This document shows positions 45,889 to 57,296 of a stretch of 64,000 nt of DNA, in pieces (within the stretch, counting starts at the first letter, position 1; every line of letters starts with the position of its first letter). The DNA is from Plasmopara viticola. Its lineage: Eukaryota > Oomycota > Peronosporomycetes > Peronosporales > Peronosporaceae. The notes beneath the pieces were generated by a model. That model saw nothing but the letters and a program-made list of their open reading frames with translations. It was not told the DNA's origin and ran no database searches. The DNA is taken from assembly GCA_001695595.3 (NCBI GenBank), contig MBPM02000004.1:2046001-2110000 (forward strand), read 5' to 3'. The position numbers were made by a program, and so were the translations under genes.

Positions 45889-48562
45889 AGGAAGCGGAAG
45901 TGTTGTGTTCGAGGGACCGATTTAATGGCGGGTTAGACAACAGACAGAAGACGCACAGAGATTTATTAAGGTACGAGGGGAATAATATCGTCCTTCGATA
46001 TTTTTCAGCTACGGAGACGACGGGCTTGATTTTAAAGGATGAGGCGGATATGGATTACCAATGGTCGATCTACAAGTTCAATAAGCTCATATTTTATGTG
46101 AACCTATTGAAAAACTTTACTAGATATTTGGTAATGTCTAGTTAATTTATTAACCGGAATCTGTTTTAGTACTTCACTAATTGAGATTTTTCCTCGATAC
46201 CGTAAAAACATCGCACTGTCAGGCACACAAATTAAACAGACTTGTTAGACGCTTAAAAGACGATGCGCAGAAGTCAACTTAACGGCGAGTAAGCATCCAT
46301 GATGGCGACAAAAAGAGCAACAACACCTCGCCCAGCGGGAGCAATTACTTTCGCAAGTGTCCTCGTCTAGGTTCCCTTTAGTTGAGATCTGGTGGCACTG
46401 ACAGGATTTAATTATGCTCCCTTTTGCATCTTCTATCGCATTTAAAGCGATTTGTCAGGCATAAATGCTCATTTTGTCAGGCAGACTTACTTAAAGCGTG
46501 CTTAGGCATGAGCGGACGATGTTATCGGGCTTAAGCATTATTAATGGCTTTTGGCGGTGAGTTGTACACGGGGTTTACAAATCGCTCTGACTATGATGTT
46601 TACCTCATCATTGACTTGATTCGTTTTCCTTCGTCACAACCGCTGGTACACAGCAAAAACTTACCATCCAGTCACGCATATATTACCTTTTGTGCGGCAG
46701 TACTTTTAGTAAAAGACATCAGTTTGTGTGACTCAAAAGATCGCTGAAAGTGTACGAGATCGATGGTCAACATTTATAAGTCACTTTTTATCACAGCGTT
46801 AAATCAAGCTTAGGAAGTTGATGCGCTTGCATTTTTTTATCCAACATCAGCGTCCACGTCAAGGATGAGGCATAATCGCTCTCTGCTTGATGAGAATAGA
46901 CGAAAGTGTTATGCATTCTACGTGACACCCGTTTTCGTAATGGAATGTAATGTAATGTATTACGTTATCGCGTTGCCAAGTTATGCATGTGCTAGGCTCA
47001 GTCTGGCTAGTCCACGGCATAGAGTGGTGTTGGGTCTCGTTCGGCGGGCAGTGCAGCCAGCGCCGAGGTCGTGAGGGTCTCCCGCTATCTTGTTTAGCTC
47101 CGACTTGGTAAGAGCCCAGGTAACGCCCTGGTGCTGGAGACCGTCGCGTCGAGGGTGAGACTCGTTAGAGACCTGCAGATGCCCGAGAGCACCTGCCCGA
47201 AGCGCGCGAGCATTTAGCCCCCGCGCTTGGAAGGAGGGCGTCACCTCAACCTTTTCCGAAGCTTCGTCACATATTGACTAGCTGAACTCTCGCAAATGGA
47301 CCAGAGATGAATTAGACCATGTTCTTGCATCCGCCTGACGAGTAGCTTGCACTGCTTGATAAAGTTTTTAGCTTTAATAAGCCCGAGGAGGCGGCTGCAT
47401 CCAAAGTAGATGGAGCGCGATTTGCGTGACAAAAAAAGGAAATTATCACAAACAGATGTGCCAGCATCTTTATCATTCTTCTTGATATATTGCTAGCAGC
47501 ACTGACTAGCATAGGTGCTCAGGATACCTACCAAAATGGGGGTAGCATAGCAACACATCGTAAGGCCAATGGGTAACGCCGGGCCACAGATGAGCATAAA
47601 AAAATTCTTAAGAGCGAAGATCAAAGCTGTTCAACGGAAGTGCGATACAAAAACTTATTCTCGGGTCCCATGAACGACCTCGTGACAAAAGAGACCTTAA
47701 TCAGTAGAAATGTCTGAAGTCATTATACCACAGCATGTGCAATCCTTTTCTAGAGCTCTCAGAGTAATTTACTTCAAAGAGCTCGAAACTTCTTGGCTCT
47801 AACTCAAAAGCCAAAAATGCAATCGGGTTGATTAATCCGTGTAAGCCTCGAACATTGCGCCTTAATCTTAAGATGTTCTAATACATTAAAAATCTTGCCG
47901 GTTAGAGGAGTTAAGTGCGATATTAAATTACAATATACTGAGTCACACGTCAACGACCACAAGGACAAGAGCATTGTGTGATAATTGAAAATTTCTGGCC
48001 GAGAGGGCAAATAATGGCAGGATGCGAAATTCAAAGTTTTCATACTTGTGATCGACTCTTGTGTGTTCAAAGGCCAGACAAAAGTGCCAACTAGTGTCTT
48101 CTTCTAGTAAGGTGAACAGTGCAGTGATGCCCAAATAAACTCACTTCAAGGAAGGCTGTGTTATCAAAAACATGTCCAGGTGTACGTCAGAATTTGATGA
48201 AAAATGACATCCGAACATTACTTCTAAAGCAGTGTTAATTCCACAGTAATTTTTCAGTTGTAGAATACGCCTACGGTGCAGTTTTAATTACGGTGATTGA
48301 GCGCAAAGACGGTTTGAGAAAAAAAGCAATACAAAAGCAACTAAATTTCAACCACGACTTATTTCCGTCTCCTGGCTGTAAAAGCCAACCGTTCCATTGC
48401 ATCAGCAGCAGCAAATGAGTCCGCCGATGCAGACGGATCTTGGTGATAAAAACATCCATCACTGTATGTAGATTCCGTCACAATAACTTTCTTCGTAGTC
48501 TTCCTTAACTTCTAAGCGAAAAAATGCCGATCGAGGCGTGGAGGCAGCACACACCTTTCAGT
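45889..48562. other. Gene-free stretch between Rab6 and Ran
   Basis: This 2.7-kb stretch is mostly AT-rich, with many stops and no supportable gene. It contains a GC-rich islet near 46980-47250. The 15-mer TTGTTAGACGCTTAA near 46241 also occurs near 2723, perhaps from a shared repeat. Confidence 0.5.
46980..47250 (-). other. GC-rich islet with an 87-codon open frame
   Basis: This segment is clearly richer in G and C than the DNA on both sides and holds a minus-strand frame (46981-47244) with residues such as SHPRRDGLQHQGVTWAL and RRTRPNTTLCRGLA. I do not recognise a family. The sharp composition change suggests a fragment of a different origin, such as a mobile-element piece. Confidence 0.4.
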
Positions 48563-49561
48563 TTATAGGTCCTCATCCTCATCAGGAAGAGGAACAGCGG
48601 CGGCAGCAGAGCTGGCGTCAGCCTCAATCTGGGCAATTTGTTCCTGAGTAATGGTGACCTCAGGTGGGCGAAGGGCGGGTGCCTCCACAAAAGTCAAATT
48701 GTTGTCCCTGTAATAACAACCAAAAGTCATGCATTAGTCACACATACGCAAATACACGGTTTAACAACACTTCACCGTACCCAACAAGCTTGCGCGCCAG
48801 CCACAAAAACGGCTTTTCAAACTGGTAATTAGACTTGGCCGAAATGTCAAAATATTGCAAATTTTTCTTGCGGTGAAACGTAATCTGTTTCGCCTTTACT
48901 TTTCGGTCCTTGACTTCAACTTTGTTACCACACAGCACGATAGGGATGTTCTCGCACACGCGGAACAAATCTCTGTGCCAGTTGGGAACGTTCTTGTAGG
49001 TGATTCGTGACGTCACGTCGAACATGATGATGGCGCACTGACCCTGGATATAATAGCCGTCACGTAAACCGCCAAACTTTTCTTGGCCTGCTGTGTCCCA
49101 GCAGTTGAAACGAATGGGGCCAAAGTTCGTGTGAAATGTCAACGGGTGCACTTCCACGCCAAGCGTGGCGACGTACTTCTTTTCAAACTCGCCTGTCAAG
49201 TGGCGCTTTACAAAGGTTGTCTTGCCCACACCACCGTCACCTACGAGGATGAGCTTGAACTCCGGAGCATTTTGTGCCTAAACGAAGGAAAGTCAGTATT
49301 CAATCTTGTTCATTTCCGCAGCAGCACCCGTCACGGCCTGCTTCGCCACCAGGCAATTGGCCTTCCCGAGGCCTACTCCAACTGTATAGGCACTGTCAAT
49401 GCTGATAGCAACCTTAGATTACTAGTCATGGCTTCATGGTCGACAGACAACATTGGTATTGGCTGTCCTAAAGCGGAAAGCGGCGAGCAGGACTTGTCGG
49501 TGCGCATGTGGCACGGCGCCGTGACGAATGGGGCACACTAACGTAAAGCCTAACGTACCAT
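48563..49561 (-). CDS. RAN: GTP-binding nuclear protein Ran
   Basis: Three exons, 49559-49561, 48781-49277 and 48563-48707, give 214 aa. Exon 1 holds only the ATG; a GTACGT donor follows directly and the 281-nt intron ends before [20 protein letters not shown]. The motifs identify Ran: [18 protein letters not shown] (switch I), [19 protein letters not shown] (switch II), [40 protein letters not shown], and the acidic DEDEDL C-terminus, with no prenylation site. Ran drives nuclear import and export and spindle assembly by its GTP gradient. It is divergent from NOP10. Confidence 0.98.
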
Positions 49562-49796
49562 CTTGATTCGGTTCGAGAACTTTACTAACTCGGCGCCAGG
49601 CAGCGAATGAAAGACGAAACCCCCTCCACCAGTCGGAAAATGACTTACTTTAAGTAAGTCGTCAAATATCTTTAAGGTTATACTCGTTCAGCAAGGTTTT
49701 TCTCGGGAACGTTATAGCATGTCTTTCTTTTTCAACCAATCACACGAATTATCAACTGCCAGGTGACACTAAATCGACTGGAAGAACGCTGTGACC
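49562..49796. promoter_or_regulatory. Likely shared promoter of Ran and NOP10
   Basis: The 235 bp between the divergent start codons should hold both promoters. No consensus element was identified. Confidence 0.45.
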
Positions 49797-50063
49797 ATGC
49801 ACCTCATGTACTACTTGGGCGAAGACGGCAAGCGTGTCTACACACTGAAAGTACGTAAACGAAGGCAGTGCATTTTCCTTTGTGCATTTATGTCATTAAA
49901 ACTGTTGGGTGATGAACAGAAGGAGGCACCAGCCGGTGCTCCGACATGCTCCGCACACCCAGCGCGCTTTTCGCCAGACGACAAATTCTCCAAGGAGCGG
50001 ATTACTACCAAAAAGCGTTTCGGTCTGCTGCCTACCCAGTCGCCGGACCCGATTTTCCAGTAA
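49797..50063 (+). CDS. NOP10: H/ACA snoRNP subunit Nop10
   Basis: Two exons, 49797-49850 and 49920-50063, give 65 aa, the usual Nop10 length. The N-terminus [18 protein letters not shown] and the core [20 protein letters not shown] and [11 protein letters not shown] match the family closely. Nop10 holds the pseudouridine synthase Cbf5 in H/ACA particles that modify rRNA. The zinc site seen in archaeal Nop10 is absent, as in other eukaryotes. The intron is 69 nt with a GTACGT donor. The next gene starts 136 bp downstream on the same strand. Confidence 0.97.
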   Translation: MHLMYYLGEDGKRVYTLKVRKRRQCIFLCAFMSLKLLGDEQKEAPAGAPTCSAHPARFSPDDKFSKERITTKKRFGLLPTQSPDPIFQ

Positions 50064-50199
50064 TTTAATGGCGAGACGTTGCAGGGCTTATAGATAGGTT
50101 TACGTAATAAAAGGCGTTGACTTTGTACTTGTAGTAAGCAAGTCGCTTCTTTTCAGTGTCTTTTTCTCTCCAAAATAAGGCTTTTTTGATCCGCCAAGT

Positions 50200-53100
50200 A
50201 TGGAGTTGATGTCCAGCAGTGAGGACGAAGGCGACTCGCCAACGTCACTCTCTGCGTCTCTAGCGCATCGAAAGTCTTCCTATCCGTCTACTAGTCAAGA
50301 TAGTCTCGATGAGGAGCTGTTCCGTCCTCTCCCACGCGTCCACGTCAATAACAGACCAACATCGGCGTCAATGCGCCACAAGCCCGTGGTATCTGCACGT
50401 CAGCTGCTTTTGGGTATCAAGCCATCATCCGAGATACGTAGCAATACCAAGACAGATCAAGATGTTGCTTCTTACTCGCTTAAGAAACCTACAGTGTCGA
50501 CAGGTGCTGAGAATAAAGAGCTCACAGCGGGCGAGCGGATTGCGTTAAAGTACGGACTAACTGCAGCATCCAAGACGCCTTCTCGAGACATTATACAAGA
50601 CCGCCGGCTATATATTGCAAAAGGCTCGGAGACTTCAATTATTTACGACACCGGTCAAGATGACGTAATGGAGAGGAAGGACGCGACGCCCGTGACGAAG
50701 AAGAGATCCTTTTGGGACGCTCAAACATCTGGACTTGACACAAAACCATCACCACCGACCTATGTGTCGCCATTTACCAATTCGGACGGTTATGTGACTA
50801 CGAAGCGGAGGCGATTGGGGCAACAACAACAACAATTGGAACCTAGTCAAGAAGAGATGAATCGTGCGCGTGACGCCTTTTACGACGACTCGACGAGTGG
50901 AGTACAAGATTTTGGAGCCCGACCACGACACGTTATTGGCTCTGCAATACCCGAGCTGGACGATGCAGAGGATTGGATGTCAGACGCCAAGGAAATCGAT
51001 TCGGTAATGGACACGACTGCGAATATTGGGACTTTTGTTATGGAATTGACCACCTTTTCTGGGCAGAACCAACGACTTTCTGGGTCAAGGCGAGTACGAA
51101 AGAGGATTGACAAAGAGCAAAGCGACTTGAGTGATGACAAAAAAGACGTCTACACGAGTGAACAATGGCCGCAACTTGATCCACCGAAAGTTCGTTCTTT
51201 AGTGACTTTATATTGCATAAATTTCATGCCTAAGAAACCTTCTGTGTGTCGATAGGTGAATGCTGGCCCTTTGGTTTTATCATCGTCGGAAGAGCATAAA
51301 TCAACGCCATTTGAAGTTTGCGCGTATCTAAATAGCTATTTATTTGACTATCAACGCAAAGGGGTCGAGTTTCTATTTAGTGCTTACGAACGTAACACTG
51401 GTGCGATTTTAGGTGATGACATGGGTCTAGGCAAGACGATTCAAGTGATTGCGTTTCTGTCGGCACTTTTGCACAAACACGGCGATGCCCGTGATATAGA
51501 AACGTGGACAGCGTTGCTGCAACAGCGTCGGGAACGGTTTAGTAAAAGTGACGTTGTGGGTCATCCTGAAGACGCAGGATTTTGCTTTTCGGGTGAAATG
51601 GCACCCATATTGATTGTCATGCCCGCATCACTGCTTCAGAATTGGGAGCAAGAGCTGCACGTGTGGATGAGCTGCAAAACAATCATTTTGCGTGGCAAGC
51701 CCAGTGACCGGGACGCTCTGATTGACCAAATTGCAAGGTGTGCTCGCATGCTTATTCAGCGTTGATTCTATGGTTTGCCTAACAGTATGGTTTTGCTTGT
51801 TGCAGGGGTGAGTACGAAGTTGTCATTTGCAGCTACGATATTTTAAAAATGTACTTGAGTCGTCTGCACAAAATACCGTGGGAAGTTGTTGTCCTGGATG
51901 AGATGCATTGTTTAAAAAATCCCGAGGCCAGACTGACGAAAGCTGTCAAGGCGATCAAGTGTCGCAAAAAACTTGGTCTCACGGGCACACTGATGCAAAA
52001 CAATGAAAAGGAGCTGCACTGTCTAGTCGACACTATTGCACCGGGGGCTATAGGAACGTGGGCGGAGTTTAGCTTGTACTACGGACGAGATATTAAGTAT
52101 GGACGAAAGAAATCCGCTGCTTCGGAAGCGGTAAAGCGAAGTCATCAGAAAGAGAAGGAGCTCCGCCACAAACTCAGTCCATACTATCTGAGGCGAGAAA
52201 AAGAGATCAATTCGACGTTTCAAGTGGTGAAAAAGAGGGATCAAGTCGTGTTCTGTGACCTCACACCACTTCAAATGGCTGCGTACAAGCGCGTTTTGGC
52301 CATGCCTGAGTTCCAGCTGCTCCAACGTGGGGATGAAAGATGTGACTGTGGTCGGGACAGCAAGGAAAAACGAAAAAAATGCTGTTATAAGACACCCGCG
52401 GACCTTGGCGATGGTCCGGGACTTCTTTACGAACGTTTTCATGAGCACGGACCTTGCAAGAACTGCCCGAATTGCATGGGTCTTCCGTGTGTGGCTATGC
52501 TACTTAAACTTTCGAATCATATAGAGTTGCTCAAAGTAAATCCACACGACAGACCGGAGGCTCAACATTATCAAGGCGAGTTTGCAAAGACTGCCTTTGG
52601 CTCTGACCTTGAGGGACTTGGAGGTGTTAATCAAGTGTCAAGTTTTCAAGAAATGTGCGCACTCTCTACAGAAGCTTGCGGGAAAATGATTGTGCTGGAA
52701 AAGTTACTCGCCGTGTGGAGAAAGCGTCGGGAAAGGACGTTGATTTTCAGCAGAAGTACGCGAATGTTGGACATTATCCAGCTCTTTTTGATCACAAAAG
52801 CCATTCGATACAGCAGACTTGACGGTAACACAAAGGTGGAGGAGCGTCTACAGATGGTAAACGATTTTAACAGCGGCGACAGCAATTCTACAGTGTTTTT
52901 GATCAGTACGAGAGCCGGTGGTGTGGGTTTGAACCTCCAGAGTGCAACGAATGTCGTCATTTTTGACCCAAGCTGGAACCCCGCTCACGATTGCCAGGCT
53001 CAAGATCGAGCCTACCGGATTGGCCAAACTAAAGATGTACACGTGTACAGGCTCATTACTCTGGGGACCATAGAAGAGATGATTTACGTTCGCCAGATAT

Positions 53101-53864
53101 ACAAGCAGCAACTCAGCGACACGACACTAAAGGGTTCTAATGCGCCACGATACTTTGAGGGTGTCCAAGGGAATCCACAGCAACAGGGAGAGCTCTTTGG
53201 TATTGCAAACTTGATTTGTTGGAAACCTGGTGGTGTGCTGAAAGGGATACAGGATGCATACCAACGAGGTCTTGACGGTCTAATCGTTCAGCAAAATCGA
53301 GTTCGGTACGACGCTCCCGCGATGAAAAAAGTCGTGAAAAAATCGGCAGTGAAGACACGACCAAATGGTGTGGACGATGACGAAGGTGAAATGATCGAAG
53401 TGGCTGGCGAACTTGTGTCGAGGATGGTGGCATCGGATGACTTGCAAGCATTGAGTCCAGTAGAAAAGGATTTTGCTGAAAGTAGTGGCAGCGGCGAGGA
53501 TGATAACGACGCGCTCAATGGTGCGACAACTTTTCGCCACGAAGAAATTGTTGGAGAGCACAAAGACAAGGAGGAAAGTTGTCGTCAAAAAGGCACGGCT
53601 GTTGCGTGCAGCGAATCGGAGTCAGAGGTAGGAGCAGAAGTAGAAGCAGAGGTAGAAGCTGAAGGTGAAGCAGAGTTCAAAATAGGAACTTGTTGCAGAA
53701 CAGGCGACACTTCTGCTGCATCCGACCAGCAAGCATCGCCATTGCGTTCAGTGCCTGAAAAGAAGTCAAGTTTACTGTCACGCATGGAGGAGGCGAAGCG
53801 CCTTCATGATGGGGCTGTCAGAAGCGATACGGCGAAACGAATATATGTGCCGGCTTACTTGTAA
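50200..53864 (+). CDS. ERCC6L2: SNF2-family ATPase, ERCC6L2-like
   Basis: Three exons, 50200-51189, 51256-51737 and 51806-53864, give 1176 aa. The N-terminal 330 residues are Ser-rich and disordered. The SNF2 core follows: GDDMGLGKTIQVIAF (motif I, near residue 384), VVLDEMHCLKNPEARLTKAV (motif II), LGLTGTLMQNN (III), SRLDGNTKVEERL, ISTRAGGVGLNLQ (V) and QAQDRAYRIGQTKDVHVYRL (VI). Two stretches point to ERCC6L2 rather than CSB: the cysteine cluster CDCGRDSKEKRKKCCYKTP and YFEGVQGNPQQQGELFGIANL. ERCC6L2 acts in DNA repair and genome stability. The Walker B box reads DEMH where DEAH is usual. A Glu/Ala/Val repeat lies near the C-terminus. The first donor (GTTCGT) is weak but the frame fits. Confidence 0.93.
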
Positions 53865-54096
53865 TTTAATTTATTTATTGATGATGGACAGCGGAAAAGC
53901 GCCGCTAGCTGTAAACGCCATCAGTAAATGTATAGAGACACTGTGGCTACTGCACTGAGAGTCTTGATACGCTCATTAAGATCAATCATGTCGACATGCA
54001 ATCCGTTTAAAAACAGAAAGACCTTTGAAAGCGTCGAAAGGTCGAGCGACGTATCTTTGACTCGGCGCCTTTACAAACCCTTTCGTCCCACAAGTC

Positions 54097-56400
54097 ATGC
54101 GTCTCCAACACTTTCAATTGCCAGTAAATCACCACACGGAGATCGTGACAGCATGTTGCTGGACGCCCGAGAACGACGCGATCACGTGCAGCGATGACAA
54201 TTCCATAGTCCGTTGGCGAATGGACGGAGAAGTGGTGGGAAATGTGACGAAAATGGATGCGTACGTCACCGCCGTGCACTGGGTCCCGTCGGTGGGCAAG
54301 CACAGTGCCGACACGTTTGCTGTATCCTGTACTGATGGCACGTTTCGCTTGATGTCGAGAAATGGACGCGAAGAGAAACGTGTACAGGGCTGTGACGCTG
54401 GTGCTGTGATTGCTCTCAAGTGGAACTATGACGGCACTGCGCTGGTTACTGCAGGAGAAGACGGCTCTCTCAAGATCTGGTCACGCAGTGGAAATCTTCG
54501 CTCGACACTTGCAACTACGGGTCGATCTGTTTACGACGTGTGCTGGGGACCGGATAGCGACCAGCTCTTGTTTACACATGGCAACAACCTAGTGATCAAG
54601 ACTGTGCAACTTGGACGCAAAGACATTCAGTGGAAAGCCCACGACGGCTCCATCTTGTGTCTAGATTGGAATCCTATCAACAATCGCCTCATTTCAGGCG
54701 GTGAAGACCGCATCTTTCGAGTCTGGGACTCGTTCGGCCGTCAGTTGTATCAGAGTCCAACTGGTGAACATGTCATAACGTCCATTGCTTGGTGTCCGAA
54801 CGGCAGTTGCTTTGCTGTAGGGTCGTACAACATGTTGCGATTATGCGACCAGACGGGTTGGTCTTATTGTCGCCAGCGTCCCCAAAGCGGTTCCCTCATG
54901 GATTTAGCTTGGGCGTCGGACTCGACGCAATTGGTGGCTGCAGGTGGCAATGGAGCGACTGTATTTGCACAAGTTGTTGGCCGTATGTTGCCGTGGAAAA
55001 AGGTCGAAGTCACACTTGTGGATCCCCGCAAGATCCACGTTCATGATGTCGTGAACGAGACGCTGGAAGAGCTGGACTTTGCCCGCGATCGAGTTGTCGA
55101 AATGTCGTTCGCGCACGGATTCCTTGTTGTCTGTACGGCAACGCAGTGCTTCATTTACGATGCGCAGAGTTGGAATACGCCTCATATCTTTGATTTACGC
55201 GCTGCCGTGAGTTTGCTTGTCCAAAGCGAGAGTCATTTTCTAACCGTCGACCACTTTAACGGAATTCAAGTCTACTCGTACGAAGGCAGGACCGTAAGCA
55301 ACCCCAAATTCTCGGGCCTGCATGTAGAGTTTCTCAGTAGCCGCACCATTTCGCTCAGTAGCGACACTCTTGCCATTCTCGATCACTCGGATCGCAAAAC
55401 GATTCGGTATTTCGACTTGCACACGGGCAAGCAGCTTCCAGTCTTTATCACTCATTTGCTTGAAATTCAAGAGCTCTCCCTCAGTCGCTTTGGACCGATG
55501 GAAGACCGAAAGCTCTTGTTTATTGATCGAAACCGGGATTTATACCTTTCTCGCGTCGCACATGAAGGGCATTTCAAACTGCACGCTCAAGTCGATTCTG
55601 CCGCTTGGAATGATGCGTCTGAGCTACTAATTGCCATCGCAGACTCGAAATTGCTCACGTGGACGTACCCCACCATGGTCTACGTCGACCGAACGCTCCT
55701 CCCAGATGTCATTGAATCTCGAGACGCGACGGACTTTCTCAAGATGGCTGCAATCATCAGCTTTGTGGGCTCGAGCGTGACGGTGAGGCGGGCGGACGGC
55801 ACAATCATTGGTGCGGCCATCTCACCGTATGCGCCAATGTTGTATGAATTCACGACGTCCGCGGATTGGGACAAAGCTGTGCGACTCTGTCGGTTTGTAA
55901 AGAGTAAAAGTCTTTGGACGTGCTTGGCTGGTATGGCCCTCTATCGACGTCACTTGGAGACGGCCGAGATTGCTCTTGCGGCCATTGATTGTGTTGATAA
56001 ACTCTACTTTGTGCTACACGTGAGAACTCTGGCCTCGGACGAGCTTCGCAATGCAGAGCTGGCGCTGTATTCGGGCAACATAAATGAAGCCGAAGCCATT
56101 TTGCTGCAAGCCCAACCAATGCCTTTTGTTTACCGAGCCATTAAGCTCAATTTAAGACTATTTCGATGGGAACGAGCGCTTGATTTGGCCATCAAGTACA
56201 CGACGGACGCAGGAACGCATGTGGACACGGTATTAGCCTACCGCGAACGTTTTTTAGCGGCAAATAAGCTGCAAGAGAGTGACAAGAAGTTTCTACAGTA
56301 TGCGAAACAGGTTACTCTGGACTGGGAGACTATCTCAAAGAAGAAGGAGCTTGAGCGGGCAAAGGAACAGCAAAGCAGCGGCGCGAGCCGTCGCAAGTAG
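54097..56400 (+). CDS. IFT80: Intraflagellar transport protein IFT80
   Basis: The single-exon 767-aa product matches IFT80 along its length. It starts with WD40 repeats: WTPENDAITCSDDNSIVRW, LKWNYDGTALVTAGEDGSLK, AHDGSILCLDWNPINNRLIS, IAWCPNGSCFAVGSYNMLRL and DQTGWSYCRQRPQSGSLMDL. A second propeller follows, then a helical part with WDKAVRLCRFVKSKSLWTC, MALYRRHLETAEIALAAID and RWERALDLAIKYTTDAGTHV. IFT80 is a subunit of IFT-B, which carries cargo along the axoneme to build the flagellum. Its integrity argues that the organism makes flagellate zoospores. It starts 232 bp after the ERCC6L2-like gene on the same strand. Confidence 0.98.
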   Translation: MRLQHFQLPVNHHTEIVTACCWTPENDAITCSDDNSIVRWRMDGEVVGNVTKMDAYVTAVHWVPSVGKHSADTFAVSCTDGTFRLMSRNGREEKRVQGCDAGAVIALKWNYDGTALVTAGEDGSLKIWSRSGNLRSTLATTGRSVYDVCWGPDSDQLLFTHGNNLVIKTVQLGRKDIQWKAHDGSILCLDWNPINNRLISGGEDRIFRVWDSFGRQLYQSPTGEHVITSIAWCPNGSCFAVGSYNMLRLCDQTGWSYCRQRPQSGSLMDLAWASDSTQLVAAGGNGATVFAQVVGRMLPWKKVEVTLVDPRKIHVHDVVNETLEELDFARDRVVEMSFAHGFLVVCTATQCFIYDAQSWNTPHIFDLRAAVSLLVQSESHFLTVDHFNGIQVYSYEGRTVSNPKFSGLHVEFLSSRTISLSSDTLAILDHSDRKTIRYFDLHTGKQLPVFITHLLEIQELSLSRFGPMEDRKLLFIDRNRDLYLSRVAHEGHFKLHAQVDSAAWNDASELLIAIADSKLLTWTYPTMVYVDRTLLPDVIESRDATDFLKMAAIISFVGSSVTVRRADGTIIGAAISPYAPMLYEFTTSADWDKAVRLCRFVKSKSLWTCLAGMALYRRHLETAEIALAAIDCVDKLYFVLHVRTLASDELRNAELALYSGNINEAEAILLQAQPMPFVYRAIKLNLRLFRWERALDLAIKYTTDAGTHVDTVLAYRERFLAANKLQESDKKFLQYAKQVTLDWETISKKKELERAKEQQSSGASRRK

Positions 56401-56804
56401 TATCGTCGGTGCTGGGCTCTCTGCAACTATTATTTTGTCTTGTTACTTCACAAGTTTTCTATAATAAAATGCACCTGTCACTTTACTCCTAATTAAAATC
56501 GTCTTTAACCCATGCTAATATGAGGCAATTACGGCCAAAAGCAGCAAAATAGTAAATCTTAGAAGGAGGGCACTCATGGCAAAGACGCAATCGAGATCCT
56601 GTCCACCTAAACTGTAAGTAAGGGCCTCAGCCTAGTAAAAATGCCAAAATGGTGTAGTATCTCAAAAAGCTAGTGCAAACTCGAGCTACTACAATTGTGA
56701 TAGGATCGCACAGCACAGCTGAGGCATGCAAGAAGATACACGATCTTCCGGAGGCAATGTCCCTGATCGAAGTGTACAATGAACTGCAGTTTAAGACCTA
56801 AAAT

Positions 56805-57296
56805 ATGAGATGGAATTTTCCGGCACTATGTACAAAATGTCGGCTAAGCCATAAACATGTGAGAAAGTTAATTCGGTGCCTCAGCGCCAAAGCCGGCCTC
56901 TGCAAATCAGGCTGCAACTGCATCGTGGGCGGTGGTTCAAGAACAAAATTCCCACTAAAAAATTTTGGACAAAGAAGGCTTAACAAGACTCACCCATTCA
57001 CGGTGAGAAACGCATGCATACCTAGCTCTTTTGTCTGGTTTACAGGCACCTTTGCCTTCGGGCAACGGAGGCTCCACGTGAGCTCCGGTAAACCCTTATC
57101 GAAGCTTGAGTCAACGACAAACTTGCACAGACGACTTTATCGCACAGGGGTAGCTCCAAAGGTGCTTAACTTGTTGCCAATTTCATTAGTCATGAGTAGA
57201 ACAAAATTCGCGACAACAAGGAAATTTATGGTGAGAGTGGCAAAGGCCCAACTTGAGATTTTTCTCACTGATGATGTAACCAGCGCCAAGAACTAG
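56805..57296 (+). CDS. Uncertain 163-aa open frame
   Basis: This is an ATG-started frame with a cysteine-rich start (CTKCRLSHKHVRKLI, LCKSGCNC) and a basic remainder. I do not recognise a family. It is followed by another open piece at 57307-57552. It could be a fragment of a mobile-element protein or a chance frame in repeat DNA. Confidence 0.2.
   Translation: MRWNFPALCTKCRLSHKHVRKLIRCLSAKAGLCKSGCNCIVGGGSRTKFPLKNFGQRRLNKTHPFTVRNACIPSSFVWFTGTFAFGQRRLHVSSGKPLSKLESTTNLHRRLYRTGVAPKVLNLLPISLVMSRTKFATTRKFMVRVAKAQLEIFLTDDVTSAKN

Noticed and set aside
46981..47244. 87-codon frame in the GC-rich islet as a gene
   Set aside because: GC-rich DNA opens frames by chance and no family is recognised; kept only as a composition anomaly.
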